Source: an uncultured Actinomycetes bacterium
GTDB taxonomy: Bacteria; Actinomycetota; Actinomycetes; Nanopelagicales; Nanopelagicaceae
DNA length: 37,296 nt
Direction of reading: 5' to 3'
Assembly: GCA_903821145.1 (NCBI GenBank)
Contig: CAIJKC010000037.1
Span: forward strand, 1 to 37,296
The notes under the pieces are model-generated. The model was not told where the DNA came from, did not search any database, and worked only from the letters and a program-made list of their open reading frames with translations. Made by a program: the position numbers and the translations under genes. This document shows, in pieces, positions 8,158 to 16,347 of this stretch. Each line of letters begins with the position of its first letter. Within the stretch, counting starts at the first letter, position 1.

Positions 8158-8834
8158 AGATCGTACGCATCCATAATGAGCTCCTTGGTACGTATGGCGA
8201 TCGCGGTAATGGTGATGTTTTGGCCTACCGGGCATCTCTTGCTGGCATCAATGCCAGCGTTATTGATATTACTTATCGAGATGCGATCCCTCATGATGGT
8301 GATATCTATCTTCTTGGTGGCGCTGAAGATGCTGCGCAGATCCTTTCCTGCAATGCGCTAAGCGGCGGGGCGCTCCATGGCGCCGTCGAAAAAGGTGCGG
8401 TCGTTCTTGCGATCTGCGCTGGCTTCCAAATCTTGGGAAAGAGTTACTTTGCTCATGGACAAGAGCAACGCGGCCTTGGCCTGCTGAACATGGTGACAGT
8501 CCCAGGACCAGATCGCTATGTCGGTGATATCAAGATCCACTCTGAGCTCTTAGGAATCGATCTCACGGGCTTTGAAAATCACGGCGGTAAAACAATTCTT
8601 GGAGCGGGTACAGAGAGTTTTGGCAGAGTAAAGGTTGGATCTGGAAATGGTGATGGCGGGGTAGATGGCGCTATCTCTGGAAATATCTTTGGAACGTATC
8701 TGCATGGTCCGATCTTGGCCCGTAACCCTGAGTTTGCAGATCTCCTGCTCTCTCGTGCGCATGGTGCACCTGTAAAGGTGAGTGATCCTCTCGCTGATCG
8801 CTATGCCGCACTGCGCCGCGAAGTTGTGAAGTAG
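8154..8834 (+). CDS. gatD: Lipid II isoglutaminyl synthase, glutaminase subunit GatD
   Basis: This 226-residue class-I glutamine amidotransferase of the CobQ-like type has its nucleophile Cys88 in AICAGFQ, His184 in YLHGP, and N-terminal LLGTYGDRGN. It hydrolyses glutamine and passes ammonia to MurT. It overlaps murT by 4 bp and ends in TAGTG, shared with the start of the next gene. The acid partner of the catalytic dyad is not evident, as usual for GatD. Confidence 0.95.
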   Translation: MKIVRIHNELLGTYGDRGNGDVLAYRASLAGINASVIDITYRDAIPHDGDIYLLGGAEDAAQILSCNALSGGALHGAVEKGAVVLAICAGFQILGKSYFAHGQEQRGLGLLNMVTVPGPDRYVGDIKIHSELLGIDLTGFENHGGKTILGAGTESFGRVKVGSGNGDGGVDGAISGNIFGTYLHGPILARNPEFADLLLSRAHGAPVKVSDPLADRYAALRREVVK

Positions 8835-9460
8835 TGCTCTCCGTTATCCCAGCTTTCGCTCTCACAGCGCTCATTCTTGCGATGGTTCCAGGTCAAGGTG
8901 TCGCGATGATCTTGCGCCAATCTTTAGTGGGTGGACGCAGCGCCGCCTTCTATAGCGTTGCGGGAAATAGCACCGGCTTACTTATCTGGGGAGCACTCTC
9001 TGGCGTTGGACTCTCTGCCGTCTTTGCTCAGTCTCACTTTGCATTCAACATCCTGAAGTGGTGCGGAGTTATCTTTCTCGCCGCACTCTCCTTACAGACG
9101 CTCTGGCAATTGCGGAAAGAGTTTGGAAAATTTGATATTGATAGTGGGGCGAAGACCTCATTCTTTGGCGCATATCGACTTGGCCTACTTACCAACCTCA
9201 CAAATGTGAAGGCGGCCGTCTTTGCTGTTGCATTTATTCCACAATTTGTCCCTAAGAGCTTTAATTTGGGCTTTGGCATTTTTCTCCTTGCCTGTGTGCA
9301 ATCGATGACATCTGCCCTCTGGTACACATCACTCATCATGGCCGTTCACAAATCATCGGCATTTCTTGGTCGACCTGCTGTGCGCAGGACGCTGACTGCG
9401 ATATCTGCGATCGGAATCATCGCTTTAGCCGTAGGGCTTGCGGTAACTCACCCTCATTAA
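8834..9460 (+). CDS. LysE/RhtB family exporter
   Basis: This 208-residue membrane protein has about six hydrophobic segments. The N-terminal ALILAMVPGQGVAMILRQSL and the following glycine-rich segment are characteristic of LysE/RhtB amino-acid exporters. TNLTNVKAAVFAVAFIPQF is the conserved central motif (typically NPK-AxxFF). The GTG start overlaps the gatD stop by one base (TAGTG), so it is translated from the murT-gatD message. The exported compound is unknown; RhtB relatives move homoserine, threonine or other small amino acids. Linkage to peptidoglycan amidation may be merely genomic. Confidence 0.85.
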   Translation: MLSVIPAFALTALILAMVPGQGVAMILRQSLVGGRSAAFYSVAGNSTGLLIWGALSGVGLSAVFAQSHFAFNILKWCGVIFLAALSLQTLWQLRKEFGKFDIDSGAKTSFFGAYRLGLLTNLTNVKAAVFAVAFIPQFVPKSFNLGFGIFLLACVQSMTSALWYTSLIMAVHKSSAFLGRPAVRRTLTAISAIGIIALAVGLAVTHPH

Positions 9461-9479
9461 CACTGGTAAACTTGATCCA

Positions 9480-9497
9480 TTGTTGCCACTGCAACAA
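9480..9497 (+). other. Hairpin in the leader region of the DEAD-box helicase gene
   Basis: TTGTTGC and GCAACAA form a perfect 7-bp stem with a CACT loop. It sits 12 bp after a TAAACT hexamer (about 9467-9472) that could be a distal promoter. It is not followed by a T-tract, so it is unlikely to be a simple terminator for the exporter gene. The remaining 73 bp before the start codon hold a duplicated GGTATA (9554-9559 and 9562-9567), the second copy just before the ATG. Confidence 0.45.
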
Positions 9498-9570
9498 CCC
9501 CGAATGCGAGTCTTATTCAATAGCACCATCGAGACGCGCTTGATGTCCCGATTGGTATATAGGTATAACT

Positions 9571-11583
9571 ATGTCTTTTGAAAAACTTGGCGTTCACCCT
9601 GCGCTCGCGCAGGCTCTGGCTGATGAAGGTAAAACCACAGCATTTCCGATTCAGGAAGCGACTCTGCCTGAAGCAATTTCAGGACGCGACATTCTTGGCC
9701 GCGGTCAGACTGGATCAGGTAAGACTCTTGCCTTTGGTCTAGCAATGATGACTCGCCTTGCTGGTCGCACTGCCCGTCCACATCGCCCGCTTGGTCTCGT
9801 CCTTGCACCAACTCGCGAACTCGCTGTTCAGATCAGCGAAGTTATCGCACCACTTTCTCGCACCGTTAATCTCAACTCCCAAGTTGTTGCTGGCGGCATG
9901 CCATACATGCGTCAGATCCAAGCTTTGAAGCGCGGTGTGCCAATCGTTGTCGCAACACCAGGTCGTTTGATGGACCTACTCGATAAGGGTCACATTGACC
10001 TGAGCGAAGTAGAGATCACTGTTCTTGATGAAGCGGATCAGATGGCTGATATGGGCTTCTTGCCATCAGTGAAAGAGATCTTGGCGCTGACGAAAAAAGA
10101 TGGCCAACGCCTGCTCTTCTCAGCAACCCTTGATCGCGATGTCGACACACTCGTCAAAATGTTCTTAAAAAATCCCGTGACACACTCACTTGAAAACGAG
10201 AAGTCCACAGCTGGTCGCATGCTCCACCACATCTTGATCATGGATCAAGCTCATAAGGATCTTATTTCTACCCAGATTGCAGCACGTGAAGGTCGCACGA
10301 TCTTCTTCGTTCGCACCAAGCATGGCGCAGATAAACTCGCTGAGAAGATGCTCCGCGCTGGTGTTCCAGTCGGCGTCCTTCACGGTGGAAAGTCACAAGG
10401 TCAGCGCACACGCGTGCTTGCAGCCTTTAAAGATGGCAAGACCAATGCACTTGTTGCTACCGATGTTGCAGCTCGCGGTATCCACGTAGATGGCGTATCC
10501 CTCGTTGTTCACGTTGATGCACCAGCTGATCACAAGGATTATCTCCACCGCGCCGGTCGTACCGCACGTGCTGGTGAGTCCGGCACAGTCGTCACACTCG
10601 CTACCTCAAAACAGAAGAAGGGCATTCATGGGCTGGCATCTCGCGCAGCAGTGAAGCTCGCTGAAGTCTTTGTGAAGCCATCTGATCAAGAACTTATTCG
10701 CGTTACTGGCGCTCAGGAGCCTTCAGGTATTCCGATTCAAGCAGAGCCAGAGAAGCATGAGAGCTCACGTAAGCCTGGAAGCCGCAACCGCGGTGACCGT
10801 GGTGGTCGTGATGAGCGCCCTGCACGTAACCAAGATCGCCCAGATTATCCAAAGCGTGAACGTGCTCCTTACCGCGGTAATAGCGGCAGCGGTGGACGTG
10901 GTGGTTTTGTGAAGAAAGATAAGCCAGAGCAAGTAGTTGAATTCCGTAATAACGAACGTCCAGTTCGCGATTACGAACGTCCACAACGCAATGATCGCCC
11001 TGCACGTGCAACAGATCGTCCAGTAAGGGATGAGCGTCCAGCAACACGTTCATGGGATCGCAATGATCGTCCTGCACGTCCTGCTCGTGATGATCGCAAT
11101 GATCGTCCTGCACCCCGCAGTGATCGCAATGATCGCCCTGCACGGGATGAGCGTCCAGCAACACGTTCATGGGATCGCAATGATCGCCCAGCACGTCCTG
11201 CTCGTGATGATCGTAATGAGCGTCCGGCGCGTCCAGCACGTCCTGATTTTGATCCACGCGATCGCGCTCCTAAGAAGAAGTGGACACCTCAAGAGGTCCG
11301 CAATACAGAGCGTCCATCACGCGATGATCGCAGCGAGAGAGGCGAACGTCCTGCAAAGAAGAGCGCCGCAGCCAAGCCTTATCGCACAAATAAGTTTGAT
11401 CCCATGGCTGAAAAGCCAACGGATGGCTTTCGCGCGAAGTCTGCTGCTAAAAAAGTAGGAAAGAAGGCAGCACCTAAGACTTCAAAGCCAGGTCGTCCTG
11501 GTAAGCCAGCAGTAAAGAAGGCTGCAGGCAAAAAGGCAGCTGGTAAGAAATCTGTAGGCAAGAAGAAGCCTCGTACCAAGTAA
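9571..11583 (+). CDS. DEAD-box RNA helicase with long repetitive basic tail
   Basis: This is a 670-residue protein. Residues 1-375 form a full helicase core: Q-motif FPIQEA, Walker A GQTGSGKT 45-52, PTRELA 80-85, TPGR 129-132, DEAD 153-156, SAT 184-186 and HRAGRTAR from about 326. The tail (about 376-670) is very rich in Arg, Asp, Pro and Asn, with RNDRPAR/RDERPATRSWD blocks. It ends in a Lys/Ala-rich, histone-H1-like stretch. The core unwinds short RNA duplexes in ribosome assembly, mRNA decay or cold adaptation. The disordered tail should bind RNA and may promote condensate formation (inference). The promoter is ambiguous: a TATAGG-like hexamer near the ATG, or an upstream start with a structured leader. 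Confidence 0.95.
   Translation: MSFEKLGVHPALAQALADEGKTTAFPIQEATLPEAISGRDILGRGQTGSGKTLAFGLAMMTRLAGRTARPHRPLGLVLAPTRELAVQISEVIAPLSRTVNLNSQVVAGGMPYMRQIQALKRGVPIVVATPGRLMDLLDKGHIDLSEVEITVLDEADQMADMGFLPSVKEILALTKKDGQRLLFSATLDRDVDTLVKMFLKNPVTHSLENEKSTAGRMLHHILIMDQAHKDLISTQIAAREGRTIFFVRTKHGADKLAEKMLRAGVPVGVLHGGKSQGQRTRVLAAFKDGKTNALVATDVAARGIHVDGVSLVVHVDAPADHKDYLHRAGRTARAGESGTVVTLATSKQKKGIHGLASRAAVKLAEVFVKPSDQELIRVTGAQEPSGIPIQAEPEKHESSRKPGSRNRGDRGGRDERPARNQDRPDYPKRERAPYRGNSGSGGRGGFVKKDKPEQVVEFRNNERPVRDYERPQRNDRPARATDRPVRDERPATRSWDRNDRPARPARDDRNDRPAPRSDRNDRPARDERPATRSWDRNDRPARPARDDRNERPARPARPDFDPRDRAPKKKWTPQEVRNTERPSRDDRSERGERPAKKSAAAKPYRTNKFDPMAEKPTDGFRAKSAAKKVGKKAAPKTSKPGRPGKPAVKKAAGKKAAGKKSVGKKKPRTK
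11027..11222 (+). repeat. 117-bp in-frame direct repeat in the helicase tail
   Basis: A segment beginning GGGATGAGCGTCC at 11027 recurs at 11144, a 117-bp (39-codon) offset. About 75-80 bases are nearly identical in each copy, and shorter copies of the ATGATCG-type core lie in between. It encodes the DERPATRSWDRNDRPARPAR block twice. Confidence 0.85.
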
Positions 11584-11602
11584 TACTTTGTAACGAAGGT
11601 AC

Positions 11603-12205
11603 TTAAGAGAGATAAATATTCTCGTCGAAGTATTGTGCAATATGACCGGTGTTATGGCTAATAACCAGAACACCGGTCGTTTTGCTTAAGAGGGTAATGA
11701 GATCGAGAAGCTTCTGGGTGTACCCAGTATCTTGCGCGCTAAGTGGCTCATCCAGCAAGTAGTACTCAGCAGATTGAATCAGAGCGAGTGCAACGCTCAC
11801 ACGTTGTTGTTGACCTAGGGAGAGCTCGGTAACTTTGGCGCTAAACATGTCAAAGAGGTCGAGAGCTTCAAAGACCTCCCCAGCGTGAGCCGCGCGATTC
11901 TTTGGCTTCACAATCGCAAAAATTTCTTCAACAGTGAAGGCGAGTTCGAAGATTCGCCGTTGTGGGGCAATCGATCGTAATTGTGCCTGTTCTTTCGTCT
12001 TGAGCTTGGCAATATCGTGGCCATTTATCACAATAGAACCCGAGTCCGGTCTGTGAATTCCACCAATCAATTGCAGCAAGGTTGTTTTGCCAGAGCCATT
12101 TGGTCCACCCAGCAGCGTTGCGCACTTATTAGCGATAACAGTCGAAAAGTCATCGAAGACGTGGTTCTCTCCATGAGCGAAGGAGATCTGCTTAACCTCA
12201 ATCAT
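11603..12205 (-). CDS. hmuV: Haem/siderophore-type ABC transporter ATP-binding protein
   Basis: This 200-residue ATPase has Walker A GPNGSGKTT (34-42), Q-loop SIAPQRR, signature LSLGQQQR (128-135), Walker B YYLLDEP and switch His in ISHN. The start at 12205 (MIEVKQ) is chosen over longer in-frame starts because the first strand begins there. It overlaps the permease stop in an ATGATTGA junction. It is shorter than most family members, mainly at the C-terminus. It powers the importer formed with the two genes upstream. Specificity for haem is inferred from the binding protein; iron-siderophore or B12 are alternatives. Confidence 0.85.
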   Translation of the reverse strand: MIEVKQISFAHGENHVFDDFSTVIANKCATLLGGPNGSGKTTLLQLIGGIHRPDSGSIVINGHDIAKLKTKEQAQLRSIAPQRRIFELAFTVEEIFAIVKPKNRAAHAGEVFEALDLFDMFSAKVTELSLGQQQRVSVALALIQSAEYYLLDEPLSAQDTGYTQKLLDLITLLSKTTGVLVISHNTGHIAQYFDENIYLS

Positions 12206-13190
12206 GTGCCACCCACTGACTCTTCTGTGTGCGAAGCAAGATGATGAGCGCTGGTGCGCCAATCAAGCTGGTGATCAAACCAAGGGGGATCTCGTGAGGC
12301 TCAAAGAGTGTGCGAGCAAGGAGATCTGCGAGGAGAAGCAGGGTTGAACCAATCAAAGCGGAGAAAGTGAGCATTCTGCGGTGGGCTGGGCCCACGAGTA
12401 GGCGAACGATATGTGGCACCAAGAGACCTAAGAATGCGATCGATCCAACCGCACTCACTGAAGCCCCGACTAAGAATGCCATGCCCACAATTGCCAAAGC
12501 CCGAAGGCGCCTTGGGTTAATCCCGATGTAGTGGCTGCTGCTCTCACCGAGTGAGTAAGCATCAAGGCGACGTGAGACAAAGAATGAAATGATGATGCCC
12601 ACTTCAATAAACGGTGCGATCACTTGCACACTGTGATTTGTGAGCAAGGAGAGTGAACCAAAGTTCCAAAAGGAGAGACTTTGGATTCCTGGCTTAGGAG
12701 AGATCGCAATCATTAAGCCAGCCATTGCGGTCAATATCGCAGAGACCGCAATACCGGTGAGCAGAAATCCATAACCTTTATTTGGAGCTAAGAGTTGAAC
12801 GAGAAATGCGGCGATGATGGCGAAAAGGACAGCTGCTTCAGCATTGGTGCGCGAGCCATAGGCGGCAGCGCCACTGGATATCACCGCGATAGTTCCAAGG
12901 GTGGCACCACTAGATAATCCAATAAGTGTGGGTTCAGCCAGCGGATTACGGAAGATGCCTTGGGCGATTGCGCCTGCGATTCCAAGGCCAGCGCCAATGA
13001 TGACCGCACCAAGTGCGCGGGGGAAGCGAATTTGCCAGACTGTTGTGCCATCCACACCAGAGTGATGGGTGAGCAAGTTCCAGAGAGAGGTGTGAAGATG
13101 AACAATGCCGCTGCGAAGTGAGAGGGCGAAGAGCACTAAGGCGATTGTTGAAATGAGTATGTAGAGCGCTGCTTGCTTCACTGACTTCAC
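12198..13190 (-). CDS. hmuU: FecCD-type ABC permease (haem-type)
   Basis: This 330-residue protein has about nine to ten hydrophobic segments. It carries the FecCD landmarks RFPRALGAVIIGAGLGIAGA, QGIFRNPLAEPTLIGLSSGA, and the coupling region VGSIAFLGLLVPHIVRLLVG followed by the C-terminal LLADLLART. The dimeric permease forms the channel for haem, cobalamin or iron chelates. It overlaps the binding-protein gene by 4 bp upstream and the ATPase gene by 8 bp downstream, so the three genes are translationally linked. Confidence 0.92.
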   Translation of the reverse strand: MKSVKQAALYILISTIALVLFALSLRSGIVHLHTSLWNLLTHHSGVDGTTVWQIRFPRALGAVIIGAGLGIAGAIAQGIFRNPLAEPTLIGLSSGATLGTIAVISSGAAAYGSRTNAEAAVLFAIIAAFLVQLLAPNKGYGFLLTGIAVSAILTAMAGLMIAISPKPGIQSLSFWNFGSLSLLTNHSVQVIAPFIEVGIIISFFVSRRLDAYSLGESSSHYIGINPRRLRALAIVGMAFLVGASVSAVGSIAFLGLLVPHIVRLLVGPAHRRMLTFSALIGSTLLLLADLLARTLFEPHEIPLGLITSLIGAPALIILLRTQKSQWVAHD

Positions 13191-14086
13191 AGGGTAGATG
13201 CTTTCAGAATATCAGCGCGAAGTTTGGGAATGAGAGGGATAGTTCGTGGCCCAAATGAGAGCAGGAGTGAGTCATCCACTGTCACTACACGCTTATGTTG
13301 GCCTGCCACCGTCTGGGCGATACCTGGGAGCTGGGTTAGGCCGGCAATTCCACCCACGGAGGCAAGCCCCTTGGTCATCAATAAAATCACATCTGGATTG
13401 AGTTTTATCAACTCTTCAGCGCTCATAGCGCTAAATGGTTGGGAGAGATTGGCAGCGCCAACATCGGTAAAGCCCATCGCATGAATGAGTGAGTCTGCCC
13501 CACTGCCTTTGCCACCAATCAAATAAATACTTGATGTCCCACGAAGATAGAGAAAAACTACTGTGATCGGTTTGACTGGGTTATTCATTGATGAAATCTG
13601 CGAAACAAGAAGCTGCGCGGCTTTGGGCGTTCCAATTGCGGTAGCAACCGCATTCTCTTTCTCGGCAATTGTCGTGAGATCGAATGTTGAAGGAATCTTC
13701 ACAATCTTTATCCCAGATCCACCAAGGGTAGCTAGTGCCGATGCTGGTGATGTGTTGGAGTCAACGAGAATCAGGTCCGGCTTCTGAGCCAAGACCATCT
13801 CGGTAGATACATTATGACCCGGGTTATCGATGGGGACTGTAGAAAGTGATGGCATGGTAGATGCGACATCACGTCCTACCAGTATGAACTCATAGCCAAG
13901 TGCAGCGACGATCTCGGCTGAACCATTGGCGAGTGCAACAACACGGTGAACTGACGGGACTTCCCCTGAGTGCACGATCGGAAGTGTGATGTCGGTTGCA
14001 GAGATATCTGACACTAATGGAGTCGATGTAGTGCAACCTGTTAGAAAGAGAGCCGTGCATGCCAAGAGCACGCTCAATTTTTTCAT
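13187..14086 (-). CDS. hmuT: Haem-type ABC transporter substrate-binding lipoprotein
   Basis: This 299-residue protein begins with a lipoprotein signal ending LTGC (lipidated Cys18). Cluster-A-type binding-protein features follow: HRVVALANGSAEIVAALGY, KPDLILVDSN, and SSIYLIGGKGSGADSLI. The last resembles the hemin-binding HmuT subgroup more than ferrichrome or B12 binders. It should hold the ligand outside the membrane and deliver it to the permease. The usual haem-ligating residues were not verified, so specificity remains an inference. It heads the operon; 93 bp separate it from the divergent secreted-protein pair. Confidence 0.85.
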   Translation of the reverse strand: MKKLSVLLACTALFLTGCTTSTPLVSDISATDITLPIVHSGEVPSVHRVVALANGSAEIVAALGYEFILVGRDVASTMPSLSTVPIDNPGHNVSTEMVLAQKPDLILVDSNTSPASALATLGGSGIKIVKIPSTFDLTTIAEKENAVATAIGTPKAAQLLVSQISSMNNPVKPITVVFLYLRGTSSIYLIGGKGSGADSLIHAMGFTDVGAANLSQPFSAMSAEELIKLNPDVILLMTKGLASVGGIAGLTQLPGIAQTVAGQHKRVVTVDDSLLLSFGPRTIPLIPKLRADILKASTL

Positions 14087-14167
14087 GGGATCAGTGTTTC
14101 AGAACCATCAAAACCTTATGCCGACTTTGTGAGCCAAAGTGTCGGAAGCGCTGCGTAGAAATGGTCC

Positions 14168-14173
14168 TATATT
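14168..14173 (+). promoter_or_regulatory. -10 element of the secreted-protein pair (leaderless)
   Basis: TATATT is followed by CCATCT (6 nt) and ATG at 14180, with no Shine-Dalgarno sequence. It faces away from the hmuT-like gene, so the 93-bp gap carries divergent promoters and could hold a shared iron or haem regulator site. Confidence 0.6.
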
Positions 14174-14179
14174 CCATCT

Positions 14180-14692
14180 ATGCGCACAAGAGTAGTTATG
14201 GGACTGGCAGTAGTTGCCCTCTCAATGACTGTGCAGATGGTGCCATCAATGGCATCCTCAAACTCGGTCACCGGCCCACATGGCGAGAGTCTGAAAGTAT
14301 CAAAATCAACTGCTATCAAAAGCGGGGACTCTATTGTTGTTTCAGGCCAGCACTTTGATGAGACCGTCGGGATATATGTGGCGATGTGCAAGGTGGTGCC
14401 CAAGGGCCAGCTTCCGAGCCCATGTGGCGGCGGCGCGGACAAGACTGGCGTGGCAGGTGCGTCAGAATGGGTAAGTTCAAATCCACCAACATATGGCCTG
14501 GGTTTAGCTAAACCATACCTTCCAGGTGGTCGCTTCAGTGTGACACTCAAAGTTTCACCTTTGATCCCAGTACCTAAAGGCAAATCGATTGATTGTCGCA
14601 AAGTTGCGTGTGCGATTTATACCCGCGCAGATCACACGCGTGGGGATGATCGAGCATATGACATCGCGTTTCCACTTACTTTTAAAAAATAA
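14180..14692 (+). CDS. Secreted neocarzinostatin-like domain protein
   Basis: This 170-residue protein has a signal peptide to about residue 26 (cleavage near SMA-S). The mature part is all-beta in pattern: KSGDSIVVSGQHFDETVGIYVAMCKV, a long loop with Cys82, then FSVTLKV and DCRKVACAIYTRADHT ending in DIAFPLTF. Four cysteines (70, 82, 139, 144) could form two disulfides, as in the neocarzinostatin fold, where 'VxGxGF..G..Y.V..C' and 'VDC....C.V' recur. This resemblance is by eye and not tested. It is a paralogue of the next gene's N-terminal domain. It sits divergently from an hmuTUV-like importer, suggesting a role in ligand capture at the surface (inference). Confidence 0.75.
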   Translation: MRTRVVMGLAVVALSMTVQMVPSMASSNSVTGPHGESLKVSKSTAIKSGDSIVVSGQHFDETVGIYVAMCKVVPKGQLPSPCGGGADKTGVAGASEWVSSNPPTYGLGLAKPYLPGGRFSVTLKVSPLIPVPKGKSIDCRKVACAIYTRADHTRGDDRAYDIAFPLTFKK

Positions 14693-14724
14693 TTCACAAC
14701 AAAACCCAGATGAAAGCAGGAGAA

Positions 14725-15726
14725 ATGAAGCGGATAGTTTCAACAATCACAGCGGTAGCTGCAGTAGCACTCAGTGTTGCACTTGCACCACAAGCTCTTG
14801 CTGCAACCACGGTGCAAGGTGGTCCATACACTGGACTCTCATCAGATGCCCCAACCAATATTCATCTAGCGCTTTCAAACTATCCAACTACTCACGGACT
14901 CTATGTTCTTGAAGCGGTAAAGCCTGCAACTAGTGCACGCCCAATGACCACAAATGCGGCAACCCAACTGTGGCTATCAACTGATACCACTGGTGGAGCA
15001 AAATCAATCAAGGGTGATGTCGTGTTGGTTGTAGATAATGGCCATTCATGGGGCGCTGATTGCCTCCACCAGGAGTGTGGAATTTTTATTCGTCTTGACC
15101 ACACAGCAACAAGTGATACCTCCGAGGATCAGTTCATTCCACTCACCTTCGCAGCAAGCGCCGGAACGGGTAGCACCACACCAGCACCTACCTCTGGTGC
15201 AGCAACAGGGCTAGGCCCAGATCTCCTTACCGTGACAGCAAACGGCAAGGCTTTAGCTCAAAATGTGCCTGGAACAATCTCTTATCGCACGCCTCTCACC
15301 TTCGTCGTGACCACTGGTTCCGGTGTGAAGGCGACCCTCAAGTCATACACACCAGATCTTTGCCCAGTAACCGGCAATGTCGTTGATGCGCTCAAGGGAA
15401 CTGGCGCCTGCGATATCGCAATCACATCTGCAGGTGATGCCACACATGGCCCAATTACTGCTCACTTCCCCTTGATAGTCTCACCAGGAGTCCAGAGCAT
15501 CAAAATAACCTCTGCTTCACTGAAGATAGGGAAGAGTGCAACTCTCTCTGCGTTAACCGGATTCGGTGAGAAAGTTACATACAAGAGCGCATCAAAGAGT
15601 TGTTCAGTAAAGGGATCAGCTGTGAAGGCACTTGCTGTCGGAACATGTTCTGTGACTGCAACTGCTGCTGGAACTGCGAACTACGCAGCGCTGAGCACGA
15701 GTGTTGTCGTAACTGTGAAGAAGTAA
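14725..15726 (+). CDS. Secreted protein: neocarzinostatin-like domain plus two Ig-like repeats
   Basis: This protein has 333 residues from ATG 14725, which is preferred over 14710 because AGGAG lies 5 nt upstream of it. A signal peptide runs to about residue 27 (ALA). Residues 28-143 match the preceding protein: GLYV, then DC....CGIFIRLDHT (Cys113, Cys118) and FIPLTF, but the first disulfide pair is missing. A Thr/Pro/Ser linker follows. Two Cys-paired Ig-like repeats close it (Cys213/229 and Cys293/308), the last with TATAAGTANYAAL, the same repeat family as the gene at 3-701. It is probably co-transcribed with the upstream paralogue, 32 bp away. A surface-exposed adaptor or binding protein is plausible; the ligand is unknown. 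Confidence 0.75.
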   Translation: MKRIVSTITAVAAVALSVALAPQALAATTVQGGPYTGLSSDAPTNIHLALSNYPTTHGLYVLEAVKPATSARPMTTNAATQLWLSTDTTGGAKSIKGDVVLVVDNGHSWGADCLHQECGIFIRLDHTATSDTSEDQFIPLTFAASAGTGSTTPAPTSGAATGLGPDLLTVTANGKALAQNVPGTISYRTPLTFVVTTGSGVKATLKSYTPDLCPVTGNVVDALKGTGACDIAITSAGDATHGPITAHFPLIVSPGVQSIKITSASLKIGKSATLSALTGFGEKVTYKSASKSCSVKGSAVKALAVGTCSVTATAAGTANYAALSTSVVVTVKK

Positions 15727-15740
15727 GTTTTACACTTCTT
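15718..15740. terminator. Possible bidirectional terminator at a convergent junction
   Basis: AAGAAGT (15718-15724) and ACTTCTT (15734-15740) form a 7-bp, AT-rich stem spanning the two stop codons of the convergent genes ending at 15726 and 15739. The stem is weak, so the call rests on placement. Confidence 0.35.
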
Positions 15741-16347
15741 AAACGAGGGCTCGGAGTCCAGCAAGTGCGAATTTTGTAGCACTCTGGATTTCGAGCTCTG
15801 CATCATTTCCAGCATCAATGCGAACGGATGCAGCATCTGTAACACTTTGTAAGAAGGCCGCAGCAGACATCGGATCTGCAATTCCAGTTTCACTCAGCGC
15901 TTTGCGCAATGGTGCAAGTAATTTACGGTGTCCAAGGGCAATCTCTTCTTTGCGATATTCAGGTGCAGTGATCGTATTGAGAGACTTCACCAACATATGG
16001 CGACCATCGGCAACATAACGTAGGCCTTCAGCGATCCATTGTGCTATCTGATCAAAGGGATCTGTCACATCTTTAATAGCTGTAGCTAGACGTGCTGTGT
16101 AGTAATCAAGCTCTTCGATGACTAGATCTGCAACAAGGTCGGCAGAGCTTTCAAAGTATTCATAGACAGAGGAACGAGCAAGACCAGCCTTATTCGCCAC
16201 CGCAGCCACCGTGATGGCTGAAGCGCCTTCATTCATCGCAAGTTCCATCGCAGCGCTCATCAGTTGCTGACGGCGAAGCTCGCGGTGAGCTAGGAGAGTA
16301 GGGGCTTGAATCTTTGGCACGGGGTAATTATCGCTTGCGGCCTTCAA
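15739..16347 (-). CDS. TetR family transcriptional regulator
   Basis: This 202-residue protein has an N-terminal helix-turn-helix at about 30-70: RRQQLMSAAMELAMNEG, then ITVAAVANKAGLARSSVYEYFES, a textbook TetR recognition helix. The C-terminal ligand-binding part is helical and unassigned. It overlaps the 3' end of the DMT permease gene by 20 bp and is the third gene of the LCP-permease-TetR unit. It therefore may control that unit or the permease's substrate response. No operator could be assigned. Confidence 0.88.
   Translation of the reverse strand: MKAASDNYPVPKIQAPTLLAHRELRRQQLMSAAMELAMNEGASAITVAAVANKAGLARSSVYEYFESSADLVADLVIEELDYYTARLATAIKDVTDPFDQIAQWIAEGLRYVADGRHMLVKSLNTITAPEYRKEEIALGHRKLLAPLRKALSETGIADPMSAAAFLQSVTDAASVRIDAGNDAELEIQSATKFALAGLRALV

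Noticed and set aside
7753-8235. 160-residue minus-strand ORF
   Set aside because: It is opposite murT/gatD; Cys/His-rich by chance, no start signals.
10703-11257. 184-residue minus-strand ORF rich in His/Asp opposite the helicase tail
   Set aside because: It is the antisense reading of the Arg/Asp repeat region; periodic codons keep the frame open. No promoter, start signal or sensible protein pattern.
14180-15726. HtaA-type haem-binding domain in the secreted pair
   Set aside because: The Tyr/His pattern of HtaA domains is not seen; the sequence looks closer to a neocarzinostatin-type beta sandwich.
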